A model generated the notes under the pieces. That model was not told the origin of the DNA, did no database searches, and worked only from the letters and a program-made list of their open reading frames with translations. Shown one piece after another: positions 25,455 through 34,459 of a DNA stretch of 47,691 bases (positions are counted from its first letter, which is position 1; each line of letters starts with the position of its first letter). Origin of the DNA: an uncultured Lachnospiraceae bacterium (GTDB lineage: Bacteria > Bacillota > Clostridia > Lachnospirales > Lachnospiraceae); contig URDN01000017.1 of the NCBI GenBank assembly GCA_900546495.1, forward strand, positions 1 to 47,691, written 5' to 3'. The translations under genes and the position numbers were made by a program.

Positions 25455-26504
25455 TTATTTATCGTCATGAAGCTCATTCATAATCTGTGTCTCCAGATCA
25501 TCCTTCTCTGAACTATCCGGATGTCCCACATGTACCGAATTCACTTTTTTTCCCCGTATAATTTTGCGATTCTTTGCCCGTTTTGCATTGATTTTCTTCA
25601 CCTGCTTATCTTCTACCGGTACAAATGTCTTCGGAACCGCTTTAACATAGTAATAGTATTCATCATCTTCAAACTGTGTATGTTCCACACGACTGTAGTC
25701 CACACTCAACGTCATAAAATCTAACACCAGAACAATCAGCAATGAGACGATACATCCCACGATCACCTTGACGATCCGTCCAGTCTCACCAATATAGATC
25801 TCACCGCTGCAGATGATTCCCATCTCAACAGCAACACCGATAACTGCTGCGATAGTGCGACCATGATCCACTGCCAGTTTTCGAATACAGGAAACAACGA
25901 TCGCCGCTGCTGCAAATCCGCCAAGGAAAAAATACATTTCTTTATCCGTAAAAATCTCTGTCACCGCCAGTGTAACAACACTTTTCTTGGCAATGCCGTC
26001 TTTTGCTGAAAATAATGCTGCATTTTCATTGATATTTTTCAATAAAAAAAATACCATCTCTCCGCATATTACTGAAATCACGGCATATACCCGGCTTAAC
26101 AATCCTGCTGCCACCGGAACAACATATGGAATTCCTGCCACACCAAGCACCGGCGTCAGCACCGCGTACATTCCTCTTTTACTGGAAAAGCGGAAATAAA
26201 TGCAGAAAAAAAACACAAAGATCAATGCCACGATCCCGCACAACTCCAATGATAATGCATAACAATTCAGCAAGATCAGAACTGCCCCCAAAAACAGCAT
26301 CATTCCGGAAGGCAAAAAAGAACACAGCAATGCAAACAACAGCGGAATCGGATATTCCTGCAGTAAATCCATATAGCCTATTTTCTGATTAATGAGTGTA
26401 AATGCTACAAATGCTACCAAAAATCGGAACACAGCGATTGTATAGATCTCATATTTACCGATAAACCGATAAATATGTTCTTTTATTTTTAATAATTGAA
26501 CCAT
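25455..26504 (-). CDS. Polytopic membrane protein of unknown function
   Basis: This 349-residue protein starts at the ATG at 26504, which has AGGAGG six bases upstream. About eight hydrophobic segments fill residues 20-265, and a basic cytoplasmic-looking tail follows (KKINAKRAKNRKIIRGKK) with an acidic end. I recognise no family with confidence. The gene sits 29 bases upstream of cdaA and shares its direction, so it is likely co-transcribed with the c-di-AMP genes. A role in the envelope is plausible but not shown. Confidence 0.8.
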   Translation of the reverse strand: MVQLLKIKEHIYRFIGKYEIYTIAVFRFLVAFVAFTLINQKIGYMDLLQEYPIPLLFALLCSFLPSGMMLFLGAVLILLNCYALSLELCGIVALIFVFFFCIYFRFSSKRGMYAVLTPVLGVAGIPYVVPVAAGLLSRVYAVISVICGEMVFFLLKNINENAALFSAKDGIAKKSVVTLAVTEIFTDKEMYFFLGGFAAAAIVVSCIRKLAVDHGRTIAAVIGVAVEMGIICSGEIYIGETGRIVKVIVGCIVSLLIVLVLDFMTLSVDYSRVEHTQFEDDEYYYYVKAVPKTFVPVEDKQVKKINAKRAKNRKIIRGKKVNSVHVGHPDSSEKDDLETQIMNELHDDK

Positions 26505-26555
26505 GCATACCTCCTGTTTTTCCGGCGTTTCTGCCCGTGCAGTCACGCAGAAACT

Positions 26556-26966
26556 CTATGCGTCTTCCCGCGCCTTCTCCTCCGCAAGATAAGACTTATT
26601 TAATCGATGCAGATACCGCAGATACTGGTCCCGCCGTTCTCTGCATTTCTTATGCTGATAGACTGCCACCAATGCACACACCACCATATATCCTGCCATA
26701 AAAACGATATAAAAGATTGCTGCATGCCAAAGCAGCTGCATATAATCTGCATTTGCAAAATATTGGTTTAAATCATCCCATTTGGAACACAGCCAGAGCA
26801 TCACGATTATCAAAAAGCAGATCGTACCGGCAACAAATCCTTTTACCAGCTGTAAAATGACAAAATCTGTCCGTCGATAGGTGCTGATCTTGAGTTCTTT
26901 TTCCCCGGCACCGGATTCCAGCATTGCCATTTTATTCATTTCCCGTACTCTGTCCTGATTAATCAT
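26556..26966 (-). CDS. Small two-helix membrane protein of unknown function
   Basis: The 136-residue product begins at MINQDRVREM, with AGGTGG six bases upstream of the ATG at 26966; the longer frame to 27011 is unsupported. Two transmembrane helices (about 42-65 and 80-105) separate a polar N-terminus from a very basic C-terminal helix (HKKCRERRDQYLRYLHRL). No family is recognised. It lies between comF and the polytopic membrane gene on the same strand. Confidence 0.75.
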   Translation of the reverse strand: MINQDRVREMNKMAMLESGAGEKELKISTYRRTDFVILQLVKGFVAGTICFLIIVMLWLCSKWDDLNQYFANADYMQLLWHAAIFYIVFMAGYMVVCALVAVYQHKKCRERRDQYLRYLHRLNKSYLAEEKAREDA

Positions 26967-27035
26967 AATAACCCACCTATTTTTGCTCATACTACAGAAA
27001 AAGTATATCACAAATCACCATGCAAGAAAAGTTTT

Positions 27036-27737
27036 TTATCCGCCGATTGCAATTGAAGCCGCATACACGGTACATTTTGCACTCTCCGTCAAGCACAATG
27101 CCGCCGCATCCAGTGTACTTCCGGTTGTAAAGATATCATCGATCAACAACACACGTTCCCCATCTGACAGTTCTGCTCTCTCGCTGACCCGGAATGCACC
27201 GTTCAGATTCCGGCGGCGTTCTCTATCATTCAATGCTTTCTGTGGCACGGTATTTCGCACACGAAAAAGCGTTTTTTCATCTACCGGAAGATGCAGTTCC
27301 CGGCCCAAAGCCCGTGCAATTCCTGCCGCCTGATTGTATCCGCGTTTTCGCCGCCGCTTTCTGTGCAGCGGCACTGGTATGATCCTTGTGATTCTACACT
27401 GACGAATCCATGAACCCAGTCGCACTGCCATTTCTCTACCGTAAATTTCTGCATAATCTCTGCGATTCGCATACTTCATCCGATACAGAGACAATTTTAC
27501 CGCTCCCCGATAAGACAGCAATGCCCGATTTTGTCGGAACACATGCCGCTTTCTGCTGCAATCCGGACAATATTCCCGCTGCGCATCCTCCAATGGTTTG
27601 CCACATTTCATACAATAATCTGTCGTAATCCAATACAGTTTTTTACCGCATTCCGAACAGATGCCCTCTGTACAAATATGATCACACACCGGGCAATGCG
27701 GCGGATATAGATAATCTAACCATTTCCACCAATTCAA
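27036..27737 (-). CDS. comF: ComF-family phosphoribosyltransferase-like protein
   Basis: ComF proteins are needed for DNA uptake in naturally competent bacteria, but the family is also widespread in non-competent ones. The 233-residue protein has N-terminal zinc cysteines (CPVCDHICTEGICSECG and CMKCGKPL...CPDC, residues 15-60), the basic KRRRKRGYNQA segment and the PRPP loop VLLIDDIFTTGST near 195. The start is a TTG at 27737, nine bases after GAGG; no ATG occurs before the zinc motif. It begins one base after the recD2 stop. Confidence 0.9.
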   Translation of the reverse strand: MNWWKWLDYLYPPHCPVCDHICTEGICSECGKKLYWITTDYCMKCGKPLEDAQREYCPDCSRKRHVFRQNRALLSYRGAVKLSLYRMKYANRRDYAEIYGREMAVRLGSWIRQCRITRIIPVPLHRKRRRKRGYNQAAGIARALGRELHLPVDEKTLFRVRNTVPQKALNDRERRRNLNGAFRVSERAELSDGERVLLIDDIFTTGSTLDAAALCLTESAKCTVYAASIAIGG

Positions 27738-27738
27738 A

Positions 27739-29940
27739 CTATAATTCCTCCAAACGGTCTCTTAAACCACTGTAACGTTTCTGCTCATTTACATTTGCTT
27801 CCATATTATAAAATGCCTTCTCATCGCCTACCAGTGTTACACATTTGCGCGCTCTGGTCACCGCTGTATATAAAAGATTCCGGTTCATCAACATCCGCGG
27901 GCCGGTCAACAGTGGAATAATCACTGCCGGATACTCACTTCCCTGTGATTTATGTATCGTGATCGCATATGCCAGTTCCAACTGATCCAGCTCTTTAAAC
28001 GGATACTCCACCATCCTCCCTTCCTCATATTCTACAGTCAATGTCTCAGAAAACGTATTGATTTCACGGACAAGCCCCATATCGCCGTTAAATACGCCCA
28101 AGCCTTTTTCAATCGGTATATTATATCGGCTTCGCACTTCCCATTCTGCCTGATAATTATTTTTGATCTGCATGACTTTGTCTCCGACACGAAAAATCGT
28201 CTGTCCATGCTCATGCTCCGCCTTCTTCGCATCTGGTGGATTCAGATACTGCTGCAAAATCATATTCAGACGCTCCACCCCAAGTAACCCCTTTCGCATT
28301 GGTGTCAGCACCTGAATATCAAACGGTTCCGCATTGACATATTTGGGCAGCTTATGCTGAATCAGCTGAATACAAATGCTGATGATCACATTCGCATCAT
28401 ATCGTTTCAGAAAAAAGAAATCCCGGCTTTTATTGTCTAAAATAACCGGTTCTCCCCGATTGATCTTATGCGCATTGACAATGATGTCACTTTCCGATGC
28501 CTGACGGAAAATCCGGTTCAGACGTACCACATTGCAGGCATGAGAATCAATGATGTCCTTCAACACACATCCCGGTCCGACACTCGGAAGCTGGTTCACA
28601 TCCCCAACTAAAATAACTCTTGTTCCTGCAACAACGGCTTTTAACAGATTGTGGATGAGTGTAATATCAACCATAGACATCTCATCAATGATCAAAACAT
28701 CTGTCTCCAACGGATTCTGTTCATTCCGCTCAAATCCCGCATGTTCATCCATGCCACCGGAAATTTCCAATAATCGGTGAATCGTCTTTGCTTCATAGCC
28801 TGTGGTTTCACTCATACGCTTTGCCGCACGTCCCGTCGGCGCTGCCAGTGAAATATCCATCCCCTCAGATTCAAAAAACTGAATGATCGTATTAATGGTT
28901 GTCGTTTTTCCGGTACCAGGTCCACCAGTGATGACCAGAAGACCGCTGCGCACTGCCTCTACTACCGCAATATGCTGCATTTCATCCAGTTTCAGATCAG
29001 ACAATTCCTCAATTTTACGGATTCTCTGCTCTACTGCTGTCTCTGAAAAGTCATATTTCACATTCAATTCCCGCAGCATAACTGCCACATTTAATTCCAT
29101 ATAATAAAAAGTAGATGCATAGATCTGTACCTGATCCTCTGTCTGTTTCATCACAAGCTTCCGGTCAATTGTCATATCCATATAATGCTTCTCTATCGCA
29201 TCAGCATCTACTTCCAGCAGTTCACACGCCCTTCGCGTCAGCAATTCCTTCGGCAGATAAGTATGCCCCTCCAGAGATGCCTGCTGCAGCACATATAAAA
29301 TACCGCTTCGGATACGAAAATCTGAATCCATATGGATTCCCACTTTATGAGCAATCTCGTCTGCAATTTTAAAGCCAACACCTGTCACATCTTCTGCCAG
29401 TTTATATGGATTTTCCTGTATGATGCGATACATATCAAGCTGATAAGTCTGATAAATTTTGACTGCCAGCGTCAGTGAAATGCCGTAATTTTGCAAAAAG
29501 ATCATTGCCTGACGAAGCTCTCTTTTTTCTTCCGTCTGTTCGGCAATCTCCTGTGCTTTTCGCTCACTGATGCCCTTAATCTCTGCCAGGCGCTCCGGTT
29601 CTTCTTCTATAATACGGAAGGTATCTTCCTTAAATCGGCGTACAATCCGCGCCGCTAAAGCTGCGCCAACGCCTTTAATTGCCCCGGAGCCAAGATACCG
29701 CTCAATTGACACAATATCCTGTGGTGCTTTGATGGCATAGGATTCCACCTGAAACTGAGGTCCATAAGAAGGGTGTACGGTATATTCGCCTTTCAGTTCC
29801 ACACTTTCCCCTTCGCTGATAAACCGGAACACACCGACACAGGTTACTTCATCCTCCTCTACCGCAAGATTCAAAACCGTATATCCATTTTCTTCGTTTC
29901 GAAACACAATGTGTTCCACAAATCCGGTAATTGTCTCCAT
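27739..29940 (-). CDS. recD2: ATP-dependent DNA helicase RecD2
   Basis: RecD2 is a superfamily 1B 5'-3' helicase acting in DNA repair without RecBC. The 733-residue protein has an N-terminal OB-like region, helix-hairpin-helix segments (GAIKGVGAALAARIV and LAEIKGISERKAQEIA, about 86-135), Walker A GGPGTGKT at 339-346, Walker B LIIDEMSMVD, and the C-terminal HKSQGSEYPAVIIP and TAVTRARK motifs. The ATG at 29940 with AAAGGAG is chosen over a longer frame. It heads the leftward run to comF and cdaA. The mreB terminator lies only 30 bases upstream. Confidence 0.95.
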   Translation of the reverse strand: METITGFVEHIVFRNEENGYTVLNLAVEEDEVTCVGVFRFISEGESVELKGEYTVHPSYGPQFQVESYAIKAPQDIVSIERYLGSGAIKGVGAALAARIVRRFKEDTFRIIEEEPERLAEIKGISERKAQEIAEQTEEKRELRQAMIFLQNYGISLTLAVKIYQTYQLDMYRIIQENPYKLAEDVTGVGFKIADEIAHKVGIHMDSDFRIRSGILYVLQQASLEGHTYLPKELLTRRACELLEVDADAIEKHYMDMTIDRKLVMKQTEDQVQIYASTFYYMELNVAVMLRELNVKYDFSETAVEQRIRKIEELSDLKLDEMQHIAVVEAVRSGLLVITGGPGTGKTTTINTIIQFFESEGMDISLAAPTGRAAKRMSETTGYEAKTIHRLLEISGGMDEHAGFERNEQNPLETDVLIIDEMSMVDITLIHNLLKAVVAGTRVILVGDVNQLPSVGPGCVLKDIIDSHACNVVRLNRIFRQASESDIIVNAHKINRGEPVILDNKSRDFFFLKRYDANVIISICIQLIQHKLPKYVNAEPFDIQVLTPMRKGLLGVERLNMILQQYLNPPDAKKAEHEHGQTIFRVGDKVMQIKNNYQAEWEVRSRYNIPIEKGLGVFNGDMGLVREINTFSETLTVEYEEGRMVEYPFKELDQLELAYAITIHKSQGSEYPAVIIPLLTGPRMLMNRNLLYTAVTRARKCVTLVGDEKAFYNMEANVNEQKRYSGLRDRLEEL

Positions 29941-29969
29941 AACTCTCCTTTTTACGGACAAGCTTAATT

Positions 29970-30006
29970 TGTTAAAAAGAGACAGTCTGCACCTGCTGAC
30001 TGTCTC
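29970..30006 (-). terminator. Rho-independent terminator after the mreB-like gene
   Basis: The nine-base arms GAGACAGTC (29979-29987) and GACTGTCTC (29998-30006) are followed on the minus strand by TTTTT. The terminator sits between the mreB-like gene and recD2 and leaves almost no room for a recD2 promoter, so recD2 may depend on partial read-through or on a promoter inside the mreB-like gene. Confidence 0.85.
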
Positions 30007-30022
30007 CCTCTCTATCTCTTAC

Positions 30023-31018
30023 TTACTGCTCGTCTCTCTTACCTGAAAGAAATTCTACATATTTTCCAGTTCCGATTGCCACACAGGTCATCGGATCTTC
30101 CGCTGTCATTGTGTTAATGCCAGTATGTGACTCAATCAATTCCTCCAGACCGCGAAGTAATGCTCCACCACCGGTCAGAACGATTCCACGATCTGCAACG
30201 TCGGCTGCCAGCTCAGGCGGTGTCTTCTCCAAAACACTGTGTACTGCATCAACGATCTGCATGGTTGCCTCACGTAATGCTTCCTCTGTCTCCTCAGAAG
30301 AAACAGTTACGGTCTTTGGTAAACCTGTAACAAGATTTCGTCCTCTTACATCCAGAGTCATCGGCTCTGGAAGCGGATAGCATGTACCGATTTTAATCTT
30401 GATATCTTCTGCGGTACGCTCACCGATCAGAAGGTTATGTTTCTTTCTCATATAGCGAACCAGCGCCTCATCAAAATCGTCTCCGGCAATTTTGATAGAA
30501 GTACTTACTACGGTTCCACCAAGTGAAATAACTGCGATATCAGCGGTACCACCACCGATATCTACGATCATGTTTCCACATGGTCTGGAAATATCAATTC
30601 CAGCTCCGATTGCTGCTGCAATCGGCTCCTCGATGATTTTTACATCTCTTGCACCAGCCTGAAATGTAGCATCTTCTACGGCTTTCTTCTCAACTTCTGT
30701 GACACCACTCGGTACACAAACGCTGATCAGCGGTTTACGGAAACTCTTTTTGCCGACTGCTTTCTGAATGAAATATTTCATCATCTTCTCAGTTACTGTA
30801 TAATCAGAAATAACACCCTGACGCAGTGGTCTGACTGCTACGATATTGCCCGGTGTTCTACCGAGCATCAGTCTTGCTTCCTCACCAATTGCTTTAATTT
30901 TATTTGTATCACGGTCAAATGCAACAACGGACGGCTCTTTTAAAACAACGCCTTTGCCTTTGACATAAACAAGAATACTTGCTGTACCTAAATCAATTCC
31001 AATATCTGTTGAAATCAT
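30023..31018 (-). CDS. MreB-family actin-like cell shape protein
   Basis: MreB homologues polymerise along the membrane and guide cell wall synthesis. The 331-residue protein has the actin-fold phosphate loops DIGIDLGTASILVYVKGKG (residues 5-23) and VDIGGGTADIAVISLGG (about 158-174) and the family segment MLGRTPGNIVAVRPLRQGVI. It could be MreB, Mbl or MreBH, which sequence inspection alone does not separate. No mreC or mreD accompanies it. The AAAGGAG site is eight bases before the ATG. Confidence 0.93.
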   Translation of the reverse strand: MISTDIGIDLGTASILVYVKGKGVVLKEPSVVAFDRDTNKIKAIGEEARLMLGRTPGNIVAVRPLRQGVISDYTVTEKMMKYFIQKAVGKKSFRKPLISVCVPSGVTEVEKKAVEDATFQAGARDVKIIEEPIAAAIGAGIDISRPCGNMIVDIGGGTADIAVISLGGTVVSTSIKIAGDDFDEALVRYMRKKHNLLIGERTAEDIKIKIGTCYPLPEPMTLDVRGRNLVTGLPKTVTVSSEETEEALREATMQIVDAVHSVLEKTPPELAADVADRGIVLTGGGALLRGLEELIESHTGINTMTAEDPMTCVAIGTGKYVEFLSGKRDEQ

Positions 31019-31433
31019 CTTTTTATCTCCTTTCCCTTTTCATCCTCGTATTTCATCTGTCTCTATAGTAAAGTTCTATTTCTAATTTAACCCAAATAAA
31101 TCATATTTCGAAATATGAACCGGCATACGTGTTTTTATTATATACAAATAATTGCATTTTTCAAAGCCTTTTTTTCCTTTTCAGAAAAATCCACGATGAA
31201 TTAACGATTTCTTAATATTTTTTTAGGAAAAGTAATTCTTTTTTTCTAAAATCTTCGCAATTTAATCACAAAATGGACACATTCTCTTTTTATACTAACA
31301 CACGTAATCGATTATAAAAGGCTTTTGCTTTTTATAATAAATTTTTCATAACTCAAGCTTCCCGGATTCCCCAAGTCCGGGAAGTACTCCCCGAAAGTTC
31401 AGGCACCGCAGACGCGATGCCTTTTTTGATACC
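31019..31433. other. 415-base intergenic region between uvrA and the mreB-like gene, rich in dyads
   Basis: No gene is seen here. It holds an A/T-rich dyad with back-to-back TATAAT boxes (31311-31338), a nine-base GC-rich hairpin (CTTCCCGGA 31358-31366 / TCCGGGAAG 31376-31384) and a second hairpin (AGGCA...TGCCT, 31401-31422) followed by six T on the plus strand. The last two lie just after the uvrA stop. I could not find a convincing -35/-10 pair for the mreB-like gene, which must start in this region. Confidence 0.6.
31401..31428 (+). terminator. Plus-strand-oriented terminator next to the uvrA 3' end
   Basis: The stem AGGCAcCGC/GCGaTGCCT is followed by TTTTTT on the plus strand, against the direction of both flanking genes. 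The minus strand has only an A-run before the hairpin, so it would work poorly for uvrA. It may stop antisense transcription into uvrA or end a small plus-strand RNA. Confidence 0.55.
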
Positions 31434-34259
31434 TTATTTTAAGTATTTTTTCACATATTTACCGGTATAGGAAATTGGATTTTCTGCCACCTGCTCCGGT
31501 GTACCCTCCGCAATGACAGTTCCACCACCGTCACCGCCTTCCGGCCCCATATCAATGATGTAGTCTGCCGTCTTGATCACATCCAGATTATGTTCAATGA
31601 CAACAACGGTATTACCGCCGTCTGCCAATCGATGCAGAATCTCGATCAGTTTATGCACATCTGCAAAATGAAGTCCCGTGGTCGGCTCATCCAGAATATA
31701 AATCGTCTTTCCTGTACTGCGCTTGCTCAGTTCTGTGGCCAGTTTGATTCGTTGTGCCTCACCACCGGACAATGTGGTAGATGGCTGTCCCAGACGCACA
31801 TAGGAAAGTCCTACATCATATAACGTCTGGATTTTACGCTGAATGGAAGGTACATTTTCAAAAAATGTCAGCGCTTCTTCCACTGTCATATTCAGCACAT
31901 CATAAATGCTTTTTCCTTTATATTTAATTTCCAGTGTCTCACGATTATAGCGTTTGCCCTGGCACACTTCACATGGCACATACACATCCGGCAAAAAATG
32001 CATTTCAATTTTTAAGATTCCGTCTCCGGAGCAGGCTTCGCAACGTCCGCCCTTGACGTTAAAACTGAATCTGCCTTTTTTATATCCTCTTGCTTTTGCA
32101 TCCGGCGTTGCCGCAAACAGATCACGGATCTGGTCAAACACACCGGTATACGTTGCCGGATTGGAACGCGGAGTTCTTCCGATTGGGGACTGATCAATGC
32201 AGATCACTTTATCAAGCTGCTCTAACCCATCAATGCCTTTGTGTTTTCCCGGAATACATCTTGCGCGGTTCAGGCTTCGCGCCAGATGTTTGTATAAAAT
32301 CTCATTGACCAAAGAACTTTTACCGGAACCGGACACACCCGTCACACAGGTCATAACGCCCAGCGGAACTTTTACATTGATATTTTTCAGGTTGTTTTCC
32401 TGCGCCCCACGCACTGTAATAACCCCAGACGGCTGCTTACGCTCCTTCGGCACCGGAATCACCAGTCTGCCACTCAAGTACGCTCCCGTCAGAGATTTCT
32501 CACATGCCATAATATCGTCTACCGTACCGGCTGGCACGACTTCTCCACCATGCTCTCCGGCTCCCGGTCCGATATCCACGATATAGTCCGCCGCGCGCAT
32601 AGTATCTTCATCATGTTCTACTACAATTAATGTATTTCCAAGATCTTTCAGGTTTTTCAAAGCGGACAGCAGTTTATCATTATCACGCTGATGCAGACCG
32701 ATACTCGGCTCATCCAGAATATATGCCACACCAACCAGACCGGATCCAATCTGTGTAGCCAGACGAATTCGCTGCGCCTCGCCACCGGATAAGGTTCCAG
32801 TTGCTCTCGACAATGTCAGATATTCCAGTCCTACTTCTTTTAAAAATCCCACACGGGCACGGATTTCCTTTAAAATCTGATCACCAATCAAATGTTGCTG
32901 CTCAGTCAGCTCCAGATCTTCCAGAAATACGCATAAGTCTTTTACAGACATGGATGTGATTTCATGAATATTTTTATCCGCAATCGTCACTGCCAGCGAT
33001 TCCTTTTTCAAACGCTGACCATGGCAGGCTTTACACGGTGTGATCCGCATAAACGTCTCATATTCCTGCTTTGTCAGATCAGATCCTGTCTCACGGTAAC
33101 GGCGCTCTACATTCCGGATCAGTCCCTCAAATGCGATATCATAAACACCGACACCACGCTGTCCGCGATAATGTACCACTAATTTTTTACCATCTGTTCC
33201 GTGAAGGATCACATCGCGCACAGATTCCGGCAATTCTTCATATGGTGTGTTCAGATCAAAATCATATTCTTCTGACAATGCTTTCAAAATCGCATAAGTG
33301 TAGCTGGACGGATCGTTGGATGACTGCCAGCCCATCACCTGGATTGCACCTTCTGCCAGCGATAAATGCTTATCCGGGATCATCAGATCCTCATCAAATT
33401 CCATTTTATATCCAAGTCCGAAACATTCCGGGCAGGCACCAAAGGGATTGTTAAAGGAAAAACTTCTCGGTTCGATTTCATCAATGCTGATACCGCAGTC
33501 CGGGCAGGAAAAACTCTGGGAAAACTGAATCTGCTCTCCCCCGATCACATCTACCGTCATCAGTCCGTCTGCCAGTTCCAATACATTTTCAATAGAATCC
33601 ACCAGACGTTTTTCAATGCCTTCCTTTACGACCAGACGATCGACTACAACCTCAATGTTATGTTTTTTATTTTTATCCAGACTGATCTCCTCTGTCAGTT
33701 CATATACACTTCCGTCAATCTGTACACGCACATAACCGCTGCGCTTAATGCTGTCTAACAGTTTCTGATGCGTACCTTTTCTGCCACGTACCACTGGCGC
33801 CAGAAGCTGAATTTTCGTCCGCTCCGGGAGCTGCATAATCTGATCTGCCATCTGATCAACGGTCTGCTTTTTTATCTCTTTTCCGCATTTCGGACAATGC
33901 GGAACGCCGATTCTCGCATACAGTAATCGGAAATAATCATAAATTTCCGTCACCGTTCCAACGGTAGAACGTGGATTTCGATTTGTTGATTTCTGATCAA
34001 TGGAAATTGCCGGGGACAGACCTTCGATTTTCTCCACATTCGGTTTTTCCATCTGTCCAAGGAACTGACGGGCATAGGAGGACAGGGACTCCATATAACG
34101 GCGCTGTCCCTCTGCATAAATAGTGTCAAAGGCCAGAGAAGATTTACCGGAACCGGACAGACCGGTCAGTACAATAAACTTGTCTCTCGGCAGGGTGACA
34201 TCAATATTTTTCAGGTTATGCTCATTGGCGCCTTTGATCTTAATGTATTGTTGTGCCAT
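31434..34259 (-). CDS. uvrA: Excinuclease ABC subunit A
   Basis: UvrA is the damage-sensing ABC-type ATPase of nucleotide excision repair. The 941-residue length is standard. It has two ATPase halves with Walker A GLSGSGKSS (33-41) and GVSGSGKSSL (second half), two LSGGEAQRI signatures, and zinc-binding cysteine pairs including CEACSGDG...CEVCQGKR in the insertion of the second half. The ribosome site is weak (AAGAG, 10 bases upstream). uvrB lies 200 bases upstream on the same strand. I saw no convincing terminator between them, so they may form one transcript. Confidence 0.98.
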   Translation of the reverse strand: MAQQYIKIKGANEHNLKNIDVTLPRDKFIVLTGLSGSGKSSLAFDTIYAEGQRRYMESLSSYARQFLGQMEKPNVEKIEGLSPAISIDQKSTNRNPRSTVGTVTEIYDYFRLLYARIGVPHCPKCGKEIKKQTVDQMADQIMQLPERTKIQLLAPVVRGRKGTHQKLLDSIKRSGYVRVQIDGSVYELTEEISLDKNKKHNIEVVVDRLVVKEGIEKRLVDSIENVLELADGLMTVDVIGGEQIQFSQSFSCPDCGISIDEIEPRSFSFNNPFGACPECFGLGYKMEFDEDLMIPDKHLSLAEGAIQVMGWQSSNDPSSYTYAILKALSEEYDFDLNTPYEELPESVRDVILHGTDGKKLVVHYRGQRGVGVYDIAFEGLIRNVERRYRETGSDLTKQEYETFMRITPCKACHGQRLKKESLAVTIADKNIHEITSMSVKDLCVFLEDLELTEQQHLIGDQILKEIRARVGFLKEVGLEYLTLSRATGTLSGGEAQRIRLATQIGSGLVGVAYILDEPSIGLHQRDNDKLLSALKNLKDLGNTLIVVEHDEDTMRAADYIVDIGPGAGEHGGEVVPAGTVDDIMACEKSLTGAYLSGRLVIPVPKERKQPSGVITVRGAQENNLKNINVKVPLGVMTCVTGVSGSGKSSLVNEILYKHLARSLNRARCIPGKHKGIDGLEQLDKVICIDQSPIGRTPRSNPATYTGVFDQIRDLFAATPDAKARGYKKGRFSFNVKGGRCEACSGDGILKIEMHFLPDVYVPCEVCQGKRYNRETLEIKYKGKSIYDVLNMTVEEALTFFENVPSIQRKIQTLYDVGLSYVRLGQPSTTLSGGEAQRIKLATELSKRSTGKTIYILDEPTTGLHFADVHKLIEILHRLADGGNTVVVIEHNLDVIKTADYIIDMGPEGGDGGGTVIAEGTPEQVAENPISYTGKYVKKYLK

Positions 34260-34459
34260 AGTTGTTGTTCTCTTTTCTTTCGCTTTCTAGTATTCACGTT
34301 TTCTTACTGATTTATGCTTCATGTATCATGTCTGTTTTTCATGATCAGGCTTGTATTATTTTTCGTAGCATACCCAGCTTTTATTTCACAGTATACCTAT
34401 TCTGATTTCATCATTCCAGGATGTAGTTCTGACATAATCATTTTTGCAGTTTTACGACT

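Noticed and set aside
31358..31384. GC-rich hairpin as the uvrA terminator
   Set aside because: On the minus strand it is followed by CTTGAGTTATG, not a T-run, so it is at best a weak terminator; kept only as a dyad in the gap entry.
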